A DNA stretch of 64,000 nt from Eleginops maclovinus (GCF_036324505.1 NC_086354.1:938339-1002338); one strand, 5' to 3'. Shown: positions 32,266 to 42,890, numbered from the stretch's first letter. Notes: generated from the letters alone by a model not told the origin. Numbers and translations: made by a program.

Positions 32266-34293
32266 TTAAATAAATGCCCCAAAAGTACGGAGGCGTTCCC
32301 CATTCATTTCCACAAATCTTTGACAGATCTGTCTCCTGTCCAATGCATCCAATTTGTCTTGATGGACATGGCAAACGGCAAGATTGTTTAGCCGGGTTTG
32401 CGTCATTGATGTTCTCAGCCATGTCTTCAGGCGTCTAAGGGCACTAAAACTTCGCTCAGCCTCTGCTGAGGAGGCAGGAACAACCATGACAAGTCGCAAG
32501 AGGGCCTCCACTTCCCTAAAAAGATGTCGTACCTCTGGCGTCATACCCTTCAAAATCTCTGCTACCTCTGAGAGACTTGTACTGGGGTAGTTGGCCTTGA
32601 ACATTTTCAACTGTATGTCCAAAGACATGGCATCCAACTCTGGGTATTCATTGATGAGTGTATCCATCTTCCCAGTGATGACAATGTTTTCTAACTTTTG
32701 TAGCCTCTGAAGCCCCTCTTGGCTAAAACGCTCTGAGCACTGTGTAACGACAGTGTCTAAAGTGCCAAAGTACTGCACTCTGTAGTAGTCTTGAGCCGTA
32801 TGATGCTGATGCTGCATGGCTGGACCAGTGAAGCGTTTTGGGGGCATTCTCACGTGAGGCATTTTGATGGGCTGCAGGCTTACAGATGTTACAACCTGAG
32901 ATGCTCTCATGTACAGCTGGCCAAAATGCCCTTCTGATCTTTTCTCCTGGATCCCTCTCTTCACATGCTCCACGGCAGCCAGCATCCCTGATGTCGTCTG
33001 TCTTCTCTGCTGCAGAGAAATGTTCAGCTCCTCCAACATCGACATCACATCTTCTGCAAGAAGAAGGCCAAGAAGTGTATTGCCCCTCAAAAACTTCTCA
33101 TGAAGGCCACTTGCTTTTGCAGCCACATCCATCATGGAAGACTGAGCCATTTCCTCTGTTGCAGCAAGCACGGAGTGGTACTGATTGAGAACAGAGCGAA
33201 TGGCTGGCGTTCGCACCGTCCACCTGGTGGGGCAAAGAGGCTTCAGCGATGTGTAAGGAGCTGTATGATCCGACTTCGCTATAGTTGCAAAGATGGCCCT
33301 GAACTTCATAGACTGGTGGAACAACACGCCCAATTCATGCACCAAATGAATAGCATCTCTTATGATAGTGGAGGATGCACAGGCAGCTTGGGTAATAAGA
33401 TTGATACAATGTGGCCCACAGTGAACATAAACAGCCAGAGGTTGCTCCTTCTTCAGATGTGCTTGCACACCCTGCATTCGTCCCGACATATTGGCCGCCC
33501 CATCGTATGCTTGACCTCGTAGCTGGGAAAGAGGTAGATTCAGGCGAAGCAGGACATCTTTGGCTGCACTTGCAATGTTCTCTCCAGTAGTGGATGTAAC
33601 CTGGTAGAGACCGATAAATTCCTCTCTGGGTTGCAAGTTTTTGTCAATGAAGCGCAGACAGAACGACTCTTGCTCGACTCCAGCTGCATCCTGTGTCCCA
33701 TCAATGATGAGAGAGTACTGGATTAGGGGCAATGACAGGATCTCCTTAACGATGTCATATACTATTTTGTTGCCGATTATGTTTATGATTTCATTTAGAA
33801 TTTTTGGGCTGGTGAAGTTATTGCCTCTCTGGAGCCAGCTGTTGAATTCGGCGTCATCCTCTGCTTTATAAATCATCAGTTGGTGCAAGTTTCCCTCTTT
33901 GCTGTCATGCCCCCTGAAAGCATTGCCTTGCCTTGCCAGATACATAATCCCACCCACAATCTTCAAGAGGCTGTTCCTAGCCTCATGCTGCTGTTTCTGT
34001 AATTGCGTTGAGAGTTGTGTAGTGATTGGCTGTTTGCTGTGCAGATATGTGGTCATCGCTGCTGCATGACAGTCGCTGTTTTCATGCTGATGGAACTTCT
34101 CAAGTGCTTTTTTCCAGTTACTGAAACCTGTTGTTATGAATGCCCCATCAGCCTTACTGGCTAAAGACGATTTCTGAATTGCAAAATATTTGGCACAATA
34201 AAAACACAACACCCCCTTCAATGCCTTGCTGTAATGAAGCCACGTGTGCTTCCTAAACCAGCTGTCCTGAAATTTTAGTGTATTTTTGGTCAA
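32266..34293 (-). CDS. TTF/ZMYM1-type hAT transposase, 675-codon open frame
   Basis: The frame covers most of a transposase that would excise and reinsert the element. N-terminally there is a TTF-type zinc finger (FQDSWFRKHTWLHYSKALKG, VLCFYCAKYF, FSNWKKALEKFHQHENSDCH). The DUF4371-like core follows with LIIDGTQDAAGVEQ and AYDGAANMSGRMQGVQAHLK (catalytic aspartates), HCGPHCINLITQAA and LCPTRWTVRTPAI. The C-terminus is the hATC dimerisation motif SSAEAERSFSALRRLKTWLR. The ATG at 34293 is internal to the ancestral protein. Just upstream the homologous frame meets a TGA (about 34336) where the sister copy has TGC, and a one-base shift lies near 34380. The annotated frame is open but the full spliced product is probably broken, unless a cryptic acceptor is used. 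Confidence 0.85.
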   Translation of the reverse strand: MTKNTLKFQDSWFRKHTWLHYSKALKGVLCFYCAKYFAIQKSSLASKADGAFITTGFSNWKKALEKFHQHENSDCHAAAMTTYLHSKQPITTQLSTQLQKQQHEARNSLLKIVGGIMYLARQGNAFRGHDSKEGNLHQLMIYKAEDDAEFNSWLQRGNNFTSPKILNEIINIIGNKIVYDIVKEILSLPLIQYSLIIDGTQDAAGVEQESFCLRFIDKNLQPREEFIGLYQVTSTTGENIASAAKDVLLRLNLPLSQLRGQAYDGAANMSGRMQGVQAHLKKEQPLAVYVHCGPHCINLITQAACASSTIIRDAIHLVHELGVLFHQSMKFRAIFATIAKSDHTAPYTSLKPLCPTRWTVRTPAIRSVLNQYHSVLAATEEMAQSSMMDVAAKASGLHEKFLRGNTLLGLLLAEDVMSMLEELNISLQQRRQTTSGMLAAVEHVKRGIQEKRSEGHFGQLYMRASQVVTSVSLQPIKMPHVRMPPKRFTGPAMQHQHHTAQDYYRVQYFGTLDTVVTQCSERFSQEGLQRLQKLENIVITGKMDTLINEYPELDAMSLDIQLKMFKANYPSTSLSEVAEILKGMTPEVRHLFREVEALLRLVMVVPASSAEAERSFSALRRLKTWLRTSMTQTRLNNLAVCHVHQDKLDALDRRQICQRFVEMNGERLRTFGAFI

Positions 34294-34510
34294 GGACTGA
34301 GTTTGAATAAAACAAGAGTTTGGCTGATGTGGTCAGCTACCAAGCTCCTCTGCATGCTGATCACTTCTCTCCCTGCCTGGGTCTGTCTCTCCTGAAAAAT
34401 ATATAATATGAAATGTTGACTTATACTGCTAAACTAAGCTTATTGGGTGCTTACCCTTAGTATTTATTTATGTGTTCTACAAAATTGTTGTTCTTATTCC
34501 AATATCTTAC

Positions 34511-34738
34511 GTGTATCTTCTGAGCAGGTGCCTGTCTGTCCTCTCCCTGCAGGTGCCTGTGAATTTCCAGCCTCTGTCTCTGCTTGTCTTCCTCCACCTC
34601 CTCCTCTATCTCTAACTGTGGGTTCTCCTCCACTACCACCTCCATCCTCTCCCTCAGCCTCTGCTCCTCTATCTCTTCCTGCCTCTTTTCCTCTACCTCC
34701 TCTGTCCTCGCCTCCATCTCCTCCAGCCTCTCTGCTGT
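34511..34738 (-). CDS. hAT element, glutamate-rich second exon
   Basis: On the minus strand an acceptor GTGACAG precedes 34738 and a donor GTAAGA follows 34511. The 76 codons are in phase with exon 1 and read TAERLEEMEARTEEVEEKRQ, LRERMEVVVEENPQLEIEEE, ending AQKIH. It is strongly acidic and predicted coiled coil. It is low-complexity and could be non-coding, but both splice sites and frame agree. Confidence 0.5.
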
Positions 34739-35969
34739 CTGTCACCTTACAAAAATATGTTGATGCATGGCATACGAACAGATTAGGGATAGTATGACTG
34801 TAGAATTGCATGGTAAGTTAAGTTGTAGCAAAAAGGGCTTGCCAAAAAGGACAAAATTATTACATCGACATAATTTATTCAACACAAAAACATGGTTGCA
34901 CAATATCACATGCTCTTCCAGGATCTGACGATACACCACACAATTCCCAATTTGTGTTTTAAGCAGTAGCCTACTGTCTCTTCCACAGAAATACATGTAA
35001 ATAAGAAGAAAAAAAACTTGTTATTGTTGTTGTTATTTGTAGTAGTACTACTACTAGTAGTAGTAGTAGTAGTATTTTATTTCATTATCTGTTTTGTTTG
35101 GTCCTCAAAATTCACTGAATTTAAACTTATGAATAAAGAAATATACTTATTCTTAGTCTTCTTCTTCTTCTTCTTCTTATTATTATTATTAGTAGTAGTA
35201 GTAGTAGCAGCAGCAGTAGCAGTAGTATTTAATTAATATCCTAGTAGTTGTACGGGTAGCAGAAAGAGGTCTCTGTAAAACTCCATACAAGTTTGAGGAG
35301 AGTATTTATTAAAGTGTGCAACACATTGCTATTGCGATATCTTAAGTATTGAGCATTATGGTACTGACTTATAAGTTAATGGTGCAGTACTTAGTTATGT
35401 TGTTTGTCCACTAGAGGGCGCTCTGAGACCTGCATAGTGGGCATGTCGAGGTTAAGCTACAATTGAGGTAGACCCAGCTAGGTAGCAGGAGATAGGGAAC
35501 TGTTCCAGTCGGTGTTGTAATGTAAAGTGTGTGCTGATAATTCTGACAAGTAAATAAGTTATCAAACGGATACTTATGGAGTGAAGATGTTTTATTGGAT
35601 GAAGATGCAACAGCTATATTTCTAATTTGCATTTAGTTTGGTGGTGTAGATGTATCAAATCAAATCAAATCAAATCAATCACTAACGTCCTGGGCTACTT
35701 GATGTTTTCGGGTTGCTATCGTGTTGTGGATTACTAGCTAGCTGTATTAATGTGAACCATGGCAAGATCCTGGAAGGTAGGCTAATCAACCAGTGTTTTC
35801 TTATAAGTTCTCTGCAACTGTGCAGTAGCCTAGCTCTAACGATGCGCCCTGCCACGTTGCTAAAACCTGTCTAGTGCCTAAAGAGCAGAATAAGCCTTAA
35901 TGCTTTTATGAAGGGTTTCCATTCATTCATCCATTTTGCTTAGTTTTTAAAGAGGGACCCTGCACTTAC

Positions 35970-36029
35970 ATTCCTGACTGTAAAGAATGAACGAATGTCT
36001 CGTTTCTTGGGAGGGGGGCCGTCATCCAT
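35970..36029 (-). CDS. hAT element, first coding exon
   Basis: The ATG at 36029 gives MDDGPPPKKRDIRSFFTVRN and then a strong donor GTAAGT at 35969. Residues 9-16 (KRDIRSFF) resemble a PCNA-interacting box with K in the glutamine position. The exon is 250-310 bp from the element's end, a normal place for a hAT first exon. Confidence 0.55.
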
Positions 36030-36354
36030 TATGTCACCGAAGTCTAGCTCTCCGAAGCTAAGAATCCGCGACCGCAACTTGACATTCTGGGCTAAGCCAA
36101 GTTCACAACGGGGGAAGGGGGTCGCAATGTTTTTTTTTTTCCTTGATTGTTTGGTTGATTCGTTCTCTTGTGTTTCCCACATTGAAAGTAAATCTGGAAC
36201 AGCAAGGGACTGATCTAGGAAAGAAGGAGGACTTTTATGTCACATACTAGACAAAATATTGGAGGGGACAGATTGGTACTTTCCCAACATTGGGGGGGAC
36301 GTGTCCCCCTCAATGTCTATGGTGGTTACGCCCCTGTGGGTGTGCCTTTCTGGA

Positions 36355-36840
36355 TGTGCGGTAGGCAGTGACAGGGAGTTCACATGACGTGGCGAATCGG
36401 ACGCCGTCGGGACGTGCGTGCGGTTCGCGCTCTGTCTCTCCCGGACCGACGTCGAGGCAGCTGCACGCTTGCTCTCGCGGTGCTGTAGAGGCTAATGTAG
36501 AGATCAACATGTCTGGCTGTTGAGTCACTATTTTAATCGCCGCAGAGAGCGAGACCCTTTTTTTGTTGTTGCTGTCGTTTGGTTAGTGGATCGTGTATTC
36601 TACAAAAAAAAGACGAACGAGAGCGTGAGTAGTACATAGTAGTGTTTATTAGCAACCGTGGCGCTAGCTTAGCATTAGCCACTTGAACTTCGCTAAATTG
36701 CATTGTCAGAACACACATGGCTGAACTCCCGTGTCCCTATTTCTTTAAAAGTGTTGCCTGGACGGACGAGAGCCGTGAAACCTGCATTTGTGCCGGAGAA
36801 TATATGTGTGTGCGTGTGATACCTGAGCCTCTGGTGAGTT
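36355..36840 (+). promoter_or_regulatory. CpG-rich patch with a possible first exon
   Basis: 36375-36490 is dense in CG (GACGTGGCGAATCGGACG, GTGCGGTTCGCGCTC), unlike the AT-rich surroundings. It lies just outside the hAT element. Downstream an ATG at 36718 opens MAELPCPYFFKSVAWTDESR and runs to a GTGAGT donor at about 36835. I do not recognise the peptide. It may be a promoter and first exon of an unknown gene or of another mobile element. The stretch 36840-37797 shows only an AATAAAG near 37305. Confidence 0.3.
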
Positions 36841-37797
36841 AACTTTGTATATGGATGCATATGGAGTTAAATGTGCATATCCTAGTGTTCATACGGAGAG
36901 ATGTTAATTTCATATGTTGTGTTTAACAATTGTTCATGTTAAGGTGGTTCATTATATTACCCTCACCTCCTGTGTTTTTTTGAGAGTGAGTGGCGTTAAA
37001 AAAAAAGAGTAATGGTTCAGCCATTTGTTTCATGTTAGTTATGATTATAGATAAGCAATGTTGTGATGTAATCAGAATATGTATATGTGTGTTTATATGA
37101 AAAGGTTTATATGTAAAAGTATATATGTTTTAATGAGAACATTGTAATAACCCTCCTTTTGGCCTGTATAGGCCGGGTCTTTTTCTTTTCTATATTCTTT
37201 TCTCTATATGGTTCCTGTTTCAAGATCTACATGAAGACTTCTTCTACTGAGACTCTCCCAGTTCTGTAAGGTAGAGGGGACTCAGTAGTCGTGGCGAGCT
37301 ACCCAAAATAAAGCTGTGTATTAGTGAGTTAGGATTTGGACTGTGAATTGTGATTTGATATCTTGTGTGTGTTGACATTTTATTTTTTTATGATTTTTAT
37401 TTTCCTCATTCCCTTTACCCAATACAATTTAACACGTAAAACTTACCTGTTGGTTGTGCAACTCCTTTATTCTTCCACTCAATGCAGATTGCAAATACCC
37501 CTTTCTCCTATAGCGAATCTAGACTTCAGATTAACTAGTCCATGAGGTAAATAGCACACTGATAGAAATTTCTGTACCACCCAGTGTCTTTATTAAATGA
37601 TAGTAAGCGCTGAGGCGGATTGCACTAGCCAGAGCTGTTCATTTCGGGGCAGCTCTGGCACGAAATGACCTCCACTAATGCTTCTTAACTGTGCCTTTCC
37701 TACAATAGCACAGTATACAATATGTCGTCTGATTTGAGACATTGTCACAGTTTACGCATTTCCGACTACAAAATGAACGCACCATATCAGACACAGT

Positions 37798-37869
37798 GGT
37801 GCCATGGTGTAATGGTTAGCACTCTGGACTCTGAATCCAGTGATCAAAGTTCAAATCTCAGTGGGACTT
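37798..37869 (+). tRNA. tRNA-Gln(CTG)-like gene, copy 1, probably pseudogene
   Basis: The 72-nt sequence starts GGTGCCATGGTGTAATGGTT, has anticodon loop ACTCTGAAT with CTG anticodon in a paired CTGGA/TCCAG stem, and ends GTGGGACTT. D-arm and anticodon arm match vertebrate tRNA-Gln. Position 4 pairs G with G in the acceptor stem, and the T stem has about two mismatches, so function is doubtful. It has the intact A-box-like GGTGTAATGGTTAGC. Confidence 0.75.
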
Positions 37870-38264
37870 GATTTTTAGAACTAGTCAAGATAACCATGCC
37901 TAACCTGGCTATTAACTATTCAAATGCTAACGAGTGACTAATTGAGTCAATTGAATATAATCTTTAGCCTTATTAATGCTGCCGATAGAATTTAGCTTCA
38001 AAAGTTATAAAAGTAGGGTTTAATATTTTGAAATTACCCTGCTGAACAAAAGTACGTATCACAAAGGTTTGTTTGCTACAGGGCTTTTTTCCCCCAGAAA
38101 TATTGGATGAACCATTGAAAACATCGCTTTTAGGATTGAGCCTCTATCTGCATATAATAGTACAGTATACAATATGTCATCCCTGTCTGATTTGAGACAT
38201 TTAAGACATTTACACATTTCCTTCTCAAACTGCAGGTCAGTGAATACAACACGCCGCATACAGT

Positions 38265-38336
38265 GGTGCCATGGTGTAATGGTTTGCACTCTGGACTCTG
38301 AATCCAGCGATCCGAATTCAAATATCGGTGGGACCT
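38265..38336 (+). tRNA. tRNA-Gln(CTG)-like gene, copy 2, probably pseudogene
   Basis: A second 72-nt copy differs in the D loop (GGTTTGC for GGTTAGC), keeps the CTG anticodon and the anticodon stem, and ends GTGGGACCT. It shares the acceptor G4-G69 mismatch with copy 1. Its T stem is better (CCGAA/ATCGG, one mismatch). Upstream flanks of both copies are alike, including CAGTATACAATATGTC, so the locus was duplicated with at least 100 bp of flank. Confidence 0.75.
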
Positions 38337-38822
38337 GATTTCAGGAACGGCTAAAATCATCATCATTCATTCAAAGTAATAAAAGTGAAAAATGATCCTC
38401 TTTGATTCGTATTTGTTTCCAGATATAATGGGCTGACATCTCTATGTCTGGAGTTACAGCAAAATGAGAAGACAAGATAGTATGTACAAATACAAATAAA
38501 ACAAAATAAAATAAGAAAACAATAAAAATACATAAACCTTCCAATTATTCAAAGGAAGTACCGTCAAAGTAAACTAAAATGAATACCATAAAAGCACGCA
38601 TGAGTTTTTCTGCATCATTTTTTCCGAATGCATAATGGAAAAATAGATCAAGGATAGGATCTGAAATGTTGTTTTGTGTACTTCCAAGGACAGCTTACAG
38701 AAGGAGTAAACATTCACAGATAACTTCTGTCGGAATTTTATGGACAACATAATTACATTTGAAAGCCTCTACTGCTCCTTTTCCCTATGCTGCAGTAATA
38801 CAACTATTATAGTAATACTCAC

Positions 38823-38925
38823 TCTGAGCTGAGAGCTTGTGCAGAACGCTCTGCAACGTGTCCTGTAGCTCTCTCCTTTGGGCCATAAAGTCTGACTGTT
38901 GCATGTTCCACGCTCTAAATCCAGT
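38823..38925 (-). CDS. ankrd45: Probable C-terminal exon of ankrd45
   Basis: On the minus strand a GTCAG acceptor precedes 38925 and a GTGAGT donor follows 38823. The frame reads TGFRAWNMQQSDFMAQRREL then QDTLQSVLHKLSAQ. This fits the end of ANKRD45-type proteins (a W, then a coiled stretch xxFxxQRxxLxDxxxPVLxKL). The evidence is a short resemblance plus strand agreement with the ankyrin exon 3 kb upstream. The exon expected between the two was not found. Confidence 0.5.
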
Positions 38926-39559
38926 CTGACTTGGCAGAGCACACATGTGCATATGTGTTCTGTGCACAAATGTACAGGAGAGATCTTTAAATGGCACAAA
39001 ATACTTTAAAAAAATCTTTCTTCACATCGTTATTCTTATTTAATGAAGTCACTGTTTTCATATTTGCAGGAATATATAAGAGAAATTTAAGCTATCCAAT
39101 AATTTCAATCACAAATAGCCTTTAACTGTAAGTGTGACAAATGAAGTGTTGTAAATATGTAATTATTTTCTCAATTTTCATTTGTTGAAATAGTTCTTAT
39201 AATAGTACTATGTTTGGCTCCTTTCTTAAAAAACCGTATTCTTTTTTCTGTGTCTTTGTATGCACCATTTACACCAAAACAAATTCCCCGTAAGTGTAAA
39301 CCTAATTGGTAATAAAACCGATTCTGATAATGGTTGACAAGAATTGTGTATTAATAATTTTCACACCCTCTTTGTTTTTTCGTTCAACCATGCTAACAAT
39401 AGTCTTACGGGCGGGCACCCTATATATACCCCGGTTAAACAAAGTTCAAGAGTTGTCAGACCCCCTCTCCCTCGACAAAGCTCAGTGGTAGCATGTCCCT
39501 GGTTATCATTCTGGTAATGAGTGTTGTCATTTCCCCGCTTCCTGCGGGGTCACAGTACC

Positions 39560-39800
39560 ATCTCATGGTGGTAAAGGAGGTGATACCTGGCAGTTCCTGC
39601 ACTCTCGTGCTCTAGACTCTCGGCTTTATGTTTGAATTTAATGTGTTTTTTTATTGAGCTAGGTGACTTATGATACAGAAGTTTAACTTTGCATTGGTTG
39701 TACTCTACTCCGCCTCCACCAACCTGGTCGACATGTTTCCACACATTACCGTTTTGAAGCTGTGTGTCCTTATAGTGACGTAACGTAACTTGACCCCTAT
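39560..39800 (-). pseudogene. BED zinc-finger fragment of a hAT transposase
   Basis: The minus-strand frame reads NVWKHVDQVGGGGVEYNQCK, VKLLYHKSPSSIKKHIKFKH and then KAESLEHESAGTARYH. W, C and H-x-H spacing fit a BED finger, with the first cysteine replaced (VEYNQC where VECNQC is expected). No catalytic domain follows. It may be an orphan N-terminal exon of a mobile element. Confidence 0.6.
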
Positions 39801-39970
39801 TCCTACGTGACCCGGAAAAGTAAAAAATACCCAATATTCAACTGAGATCATTTATATGGCATCGTTATGTACATTTAATGAATCCACTTGGTGATATGTA
39901 ATCATCTTAGGCACCCCTCTTATTAAACAAATAAATACAAAAATAACAAATATGTATATCAAATTAAATT

Positions 39971-41803
39971 AAAGCTGCAAGCAGCGATGAGCGGGTCTGA
40001 GACGCTGGCAGGATGTGGTCACAACGTCGACATGTGTCACGCAGGTGTTTTCCAGTCACTCGTTAGAAAAGGCGGGAAGTTTCTGGCCGATCGGATGACA
40101 TTCATGGGAGTTACAGCATTAACACAAACATGATCTGTCGCCATGGCAACGGCATATGATGACATCCCATAATACTCCTAGATGTGTTCAGGGCTGCATC
40201 AATATCAAACGTTACGTTTTAGGTCATTTGGAGCATGTTAACTGGAGTTAAGAGAAAAACGTGTTGCTATGGCAACGGCATACGATGACATCCCATAATT
40301 AACATAGAGCTGGTCAGCGTGTGGCCAGTAACCATTATCTGCAGTCTGGTGCGATTTGGTTGATTTTCCATTGACTTATGATGACAACGTGTTTTATGGC
40401 GAGCATTGACTTTCGATGGCAACGGCATACGATGACATCCCATAATTAACAGAGCTGTTCAAGGGCGGACCTTTAACCATTATCTGAGGTCTGATGGCGT
40501 TCGTACGATTTTCCATTGACTTACAATGACAACGTGTTTTATGGCGAGCATTGCGTTTCCATGGCAACGGCATGTAATGACACCCCATAATCAACAGAGC
40601 TGTTCAAGGGCGGCGGACCTTTAACCACTATCTGAGGTCTGGTGGCGTTCGGACAATTTTCCATTGACTTACAATGACAACGTGTTTTATGGCGAGCATT
40701 GCGGTTTCCATCGCAACGGCCGACCGTGAGATCGCAGATTCTGCTTAGTGCTGTTGAGGCATGGACCAGTGACACACAGGCGAAGATTGGGTGATGATCG
40801 GACCTTGTCCATTGGAGTTACAGCGACATCGTGTTTTTTGGCAAGGGATGCGTTGCCACGGCAACGCCACATTTTGTAACGTAAATTTTGACGTAGAGCT
40901 GTTCAGGGCAGCAGTGTTAACCATCATGTGGCGTTTGGTGACTTTCTGAGCATGTCGGTTGGAGTGATGACGTCATCATGTTCCATGGCGAGGGGTCGCC
41001 GAAAATCGGACGACCGCGAACTTTGGCGCTAAATAACGGCTACGCCGTGCGAAAAAAAGTTAGATTTCGTGATATCGTTTTGTCGCCCATGTCTCAAGAA
41101 GCTACCCTATGATTTTCGAGCCAATCATAAATAAATAAATAAATCGTGTTTTTCCGACACCAAATTCAAAATGGCCGACTTCCTGTACGTTCGTACTGGT
41201 CCAAGAGGCTTTTTTGTTCGTCGCCGGACCCTGGATATGCTTAGCGATTTTCGTTCGTTTCCGATAAAGTTAAAGTTGGGGGGGTTTACATTAAAAACGG
41301 AAGTGGGCGTGGCCTACGCAATTTTTATCGGAAAGTTCCGAAACCAATTTCAGACGTCTATTTTCACCAGCGCAAATGTTCGTGAGTTTTCACATATGTT
41401 GCGGGGGTCAAATTAACGTTCAAAGTGGAAAAATAAAAATCAGAATAATAATAATAATCGGACCAATTTCAATAACGTTGCACCCATGTGACTGGGCACC
41501 TGCGGGCTACTCAGTTAAGATTTCGGACCCCTTCACTGGGCTTTTGCCCCTCTTTTTCTCTGTTTTGTGTGGGCTTTGCATGGTTATCGCTCGCATCGCG
41601 AGCGACTAAGTCGATCATACGGATATCAATCATGCGAGTTGCAGTCACGTCGGCTGTGCTGTGCCCACGTGACCTGGTACCCGCGGGCTACCCTGTTGTT
41701 ATGATTTCGGACCCCTTCACTGGGGTTTTGCCCCTCCATTCCCCTTCGCGAACGACCAATTTCAATAGGGTCTTCGACGGCCTCTGGTCTCAGACCCTAG
41801 TAA
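39971..41803. repeat. Non-coding dispersed repeat, copy 1, with internal ~145-bp tandem units
   Basis: It starts AAAGCTGCAAGCAGCGATGA and ends CTGGTCTCAGACCCTAGTAA. The same start is found at 47951 and the same end at 62877-62892. Between 40263 and 40990 about five units of 140-148 bp follow each other, each with CATGGCAACGGCAT-like and GACAACGTGTTTTATGGCGA-like blocks. No protein-coding capacity or clear terminal inverted repeats. The ends lie in AT-rich simple sequence. Confidence 0.75.
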
Positions 41804-41991
41804 AAATAATATATTCATAACTCATTGGCTAATCCCTGAATTATTTTGAATATTCCAATAATCATTCCCATCCCTACTTTAAATACAGTTCTCAAGTAAA
41901 TGTACTTAGTTTAATTAGAGCAATGCTTACAAGTTGAGAATGACTAACATCTGGACTGGTCTAAGAAGAGCCATAACATGAGCGGGCTCAC

Positions 41992-42159
41992 CGGCCAGGC
42001 TGAGACAGTCAGCGCAGTCGGTCCAGGAGTATCTCCTTACCAGGTCCAGGGGCCGTTCCCCCCTGAAGGTCTCTGCCTTGGTATCAGCTCCAAACTCCAG
42101 CAGAGTCCTTACCATCTCCAGGTGACCCCACCCAGCCGCCAGGTGCAGGGGGGAGTAAC
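41992..42159 (-). CDS. ankrd45: ankrd45 ankyrin-repeat exon
   Basis: The acceptor CTGTCCCGCAG precedes 42159 and the donor GTGAGC follows 41992; both ends are phase 1. The 168 bp encode (G)YSPLHLAAGWGHLEMVRTLL, EFGADTKAETFRGERPLDLV and RRYSWTDCADCLSLA. The ankyrin-repeat signature PLHLAAGWGHLEMVRTLLEFGA is clear. The following RYSxTxCxxFL-like segment is characteristic of ANKRD45, a small ankyrin protein linked to cilia and cell division in vertebrates. Other exons are off-window or unrecognised; upstream exons would lie at higher coordinates. Confidence 0.75.
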
Positions 42160-42374
42160 CTGCGGGACAGAGAGCATCAGGCGTGGGCTCACAGCTCCAT
42201 CACTTCAGAAGAAGTCCTGTAAATGCAGTGGTTTCCCAACCCTTCTTTTTCTCGTGTTTCCCTTGAGCTGGTCTCCATTCTATAAGACCCCCCTCGCTCC
42301 TCTGTGATGATTCGCCTACATGTTGTCTGGTGTTTAGCCCAACTGCTCCTTAGATGAAAATCACTTGTATAACT

Positions 42375-42890
42375 TGTGGTGGAAACTTCTGAAGCAATGG
42401 AGACAAAACTCAGAGAGACACGGGAGAGCAGGAACTTGATGGCAAAACACTGTTGGATTTATTTGGAGTTGCGGCCGGAGAATTGACAAGACATTTGCGG
42501 TAGACACGAGTTGCTACAGCGGTTGCTAAACCAATTCTGAAGGTCTCAGGGATAGGAAGACGTTTTAACTAGTTCCAAATGGGTAATCAACATTCTCAGA
42601 GCAGCAGACTAAACAATCTAGGACAATACGTCAAAACTTAACCTGACATCCTGGTCACACATAAGGTGTCTAACGAAGCATCTGGACTCAGCCCCAAACA
42701 ATAAAACCAATCTAAGAACAGGCGTGAGAGTCTGCGGAAGCTCAGGCTGCCCCTCCTTAATGAAGATAACAGCACCTCCAAGGCTGTAGAGCCAGGCCAA
42801 AGGAGGACAGAGAGAAGAGACACAAATTCCCAAGGCCTGGGCGAGAGATTTATAAGCTTACACAAAATATTCCCTAACATATCTCACCCT
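42375..42890 (-). mobile_element. Possible solo LTR
   Basis: On the minus strand the segment ends AAGTTTCCACCACA and has AATAAATCCAACAGTGTTTTG about 60-90 bp before that end, like the R-U5 part of an LTR with a TG...CA terminus. The right boundary and a target duplication could not be fixed. No gag-pol sequence is nearby. Confidence 0.3.

Larger units (their letters stand above)
31779..36336 (-). mobile_element. Full-length ZMYM1/TTF-type hAT element
   Basis: The right end, read on the minus strand, starts CAGGGGCGTAACCACC. The left end is CAAGGGCGAAACCATG on the plus strand, an imperfect inverted pair. TGGGTGTG flanks both sides (31771-31778 and 36337-36344). The 4,558-bp element has a first exon at 35970-36029, a glutamate-rich exon at 34511-34738 and a large terminal exon. 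AT-rich introns contain GTA and CTT microsatellites (35040-35230). A second copy of the family lies at 53263-62007. Confidence 0.92.

Noticed and set aside
39460..39560. U4 or U5 snRNA, or a tRNA
   Set aside because: A short resemblance (GCTCAGTGGTAGCATG) does not extend to any complete known fold, so it is not annotated as an RNA gene.
40394..40927. Several 60-80-codon minus-strand frames with repeated peptide motifs
   Set aside because: They are periodic translations of the ~145-bp non-coding repeat units, without conserved start or length.
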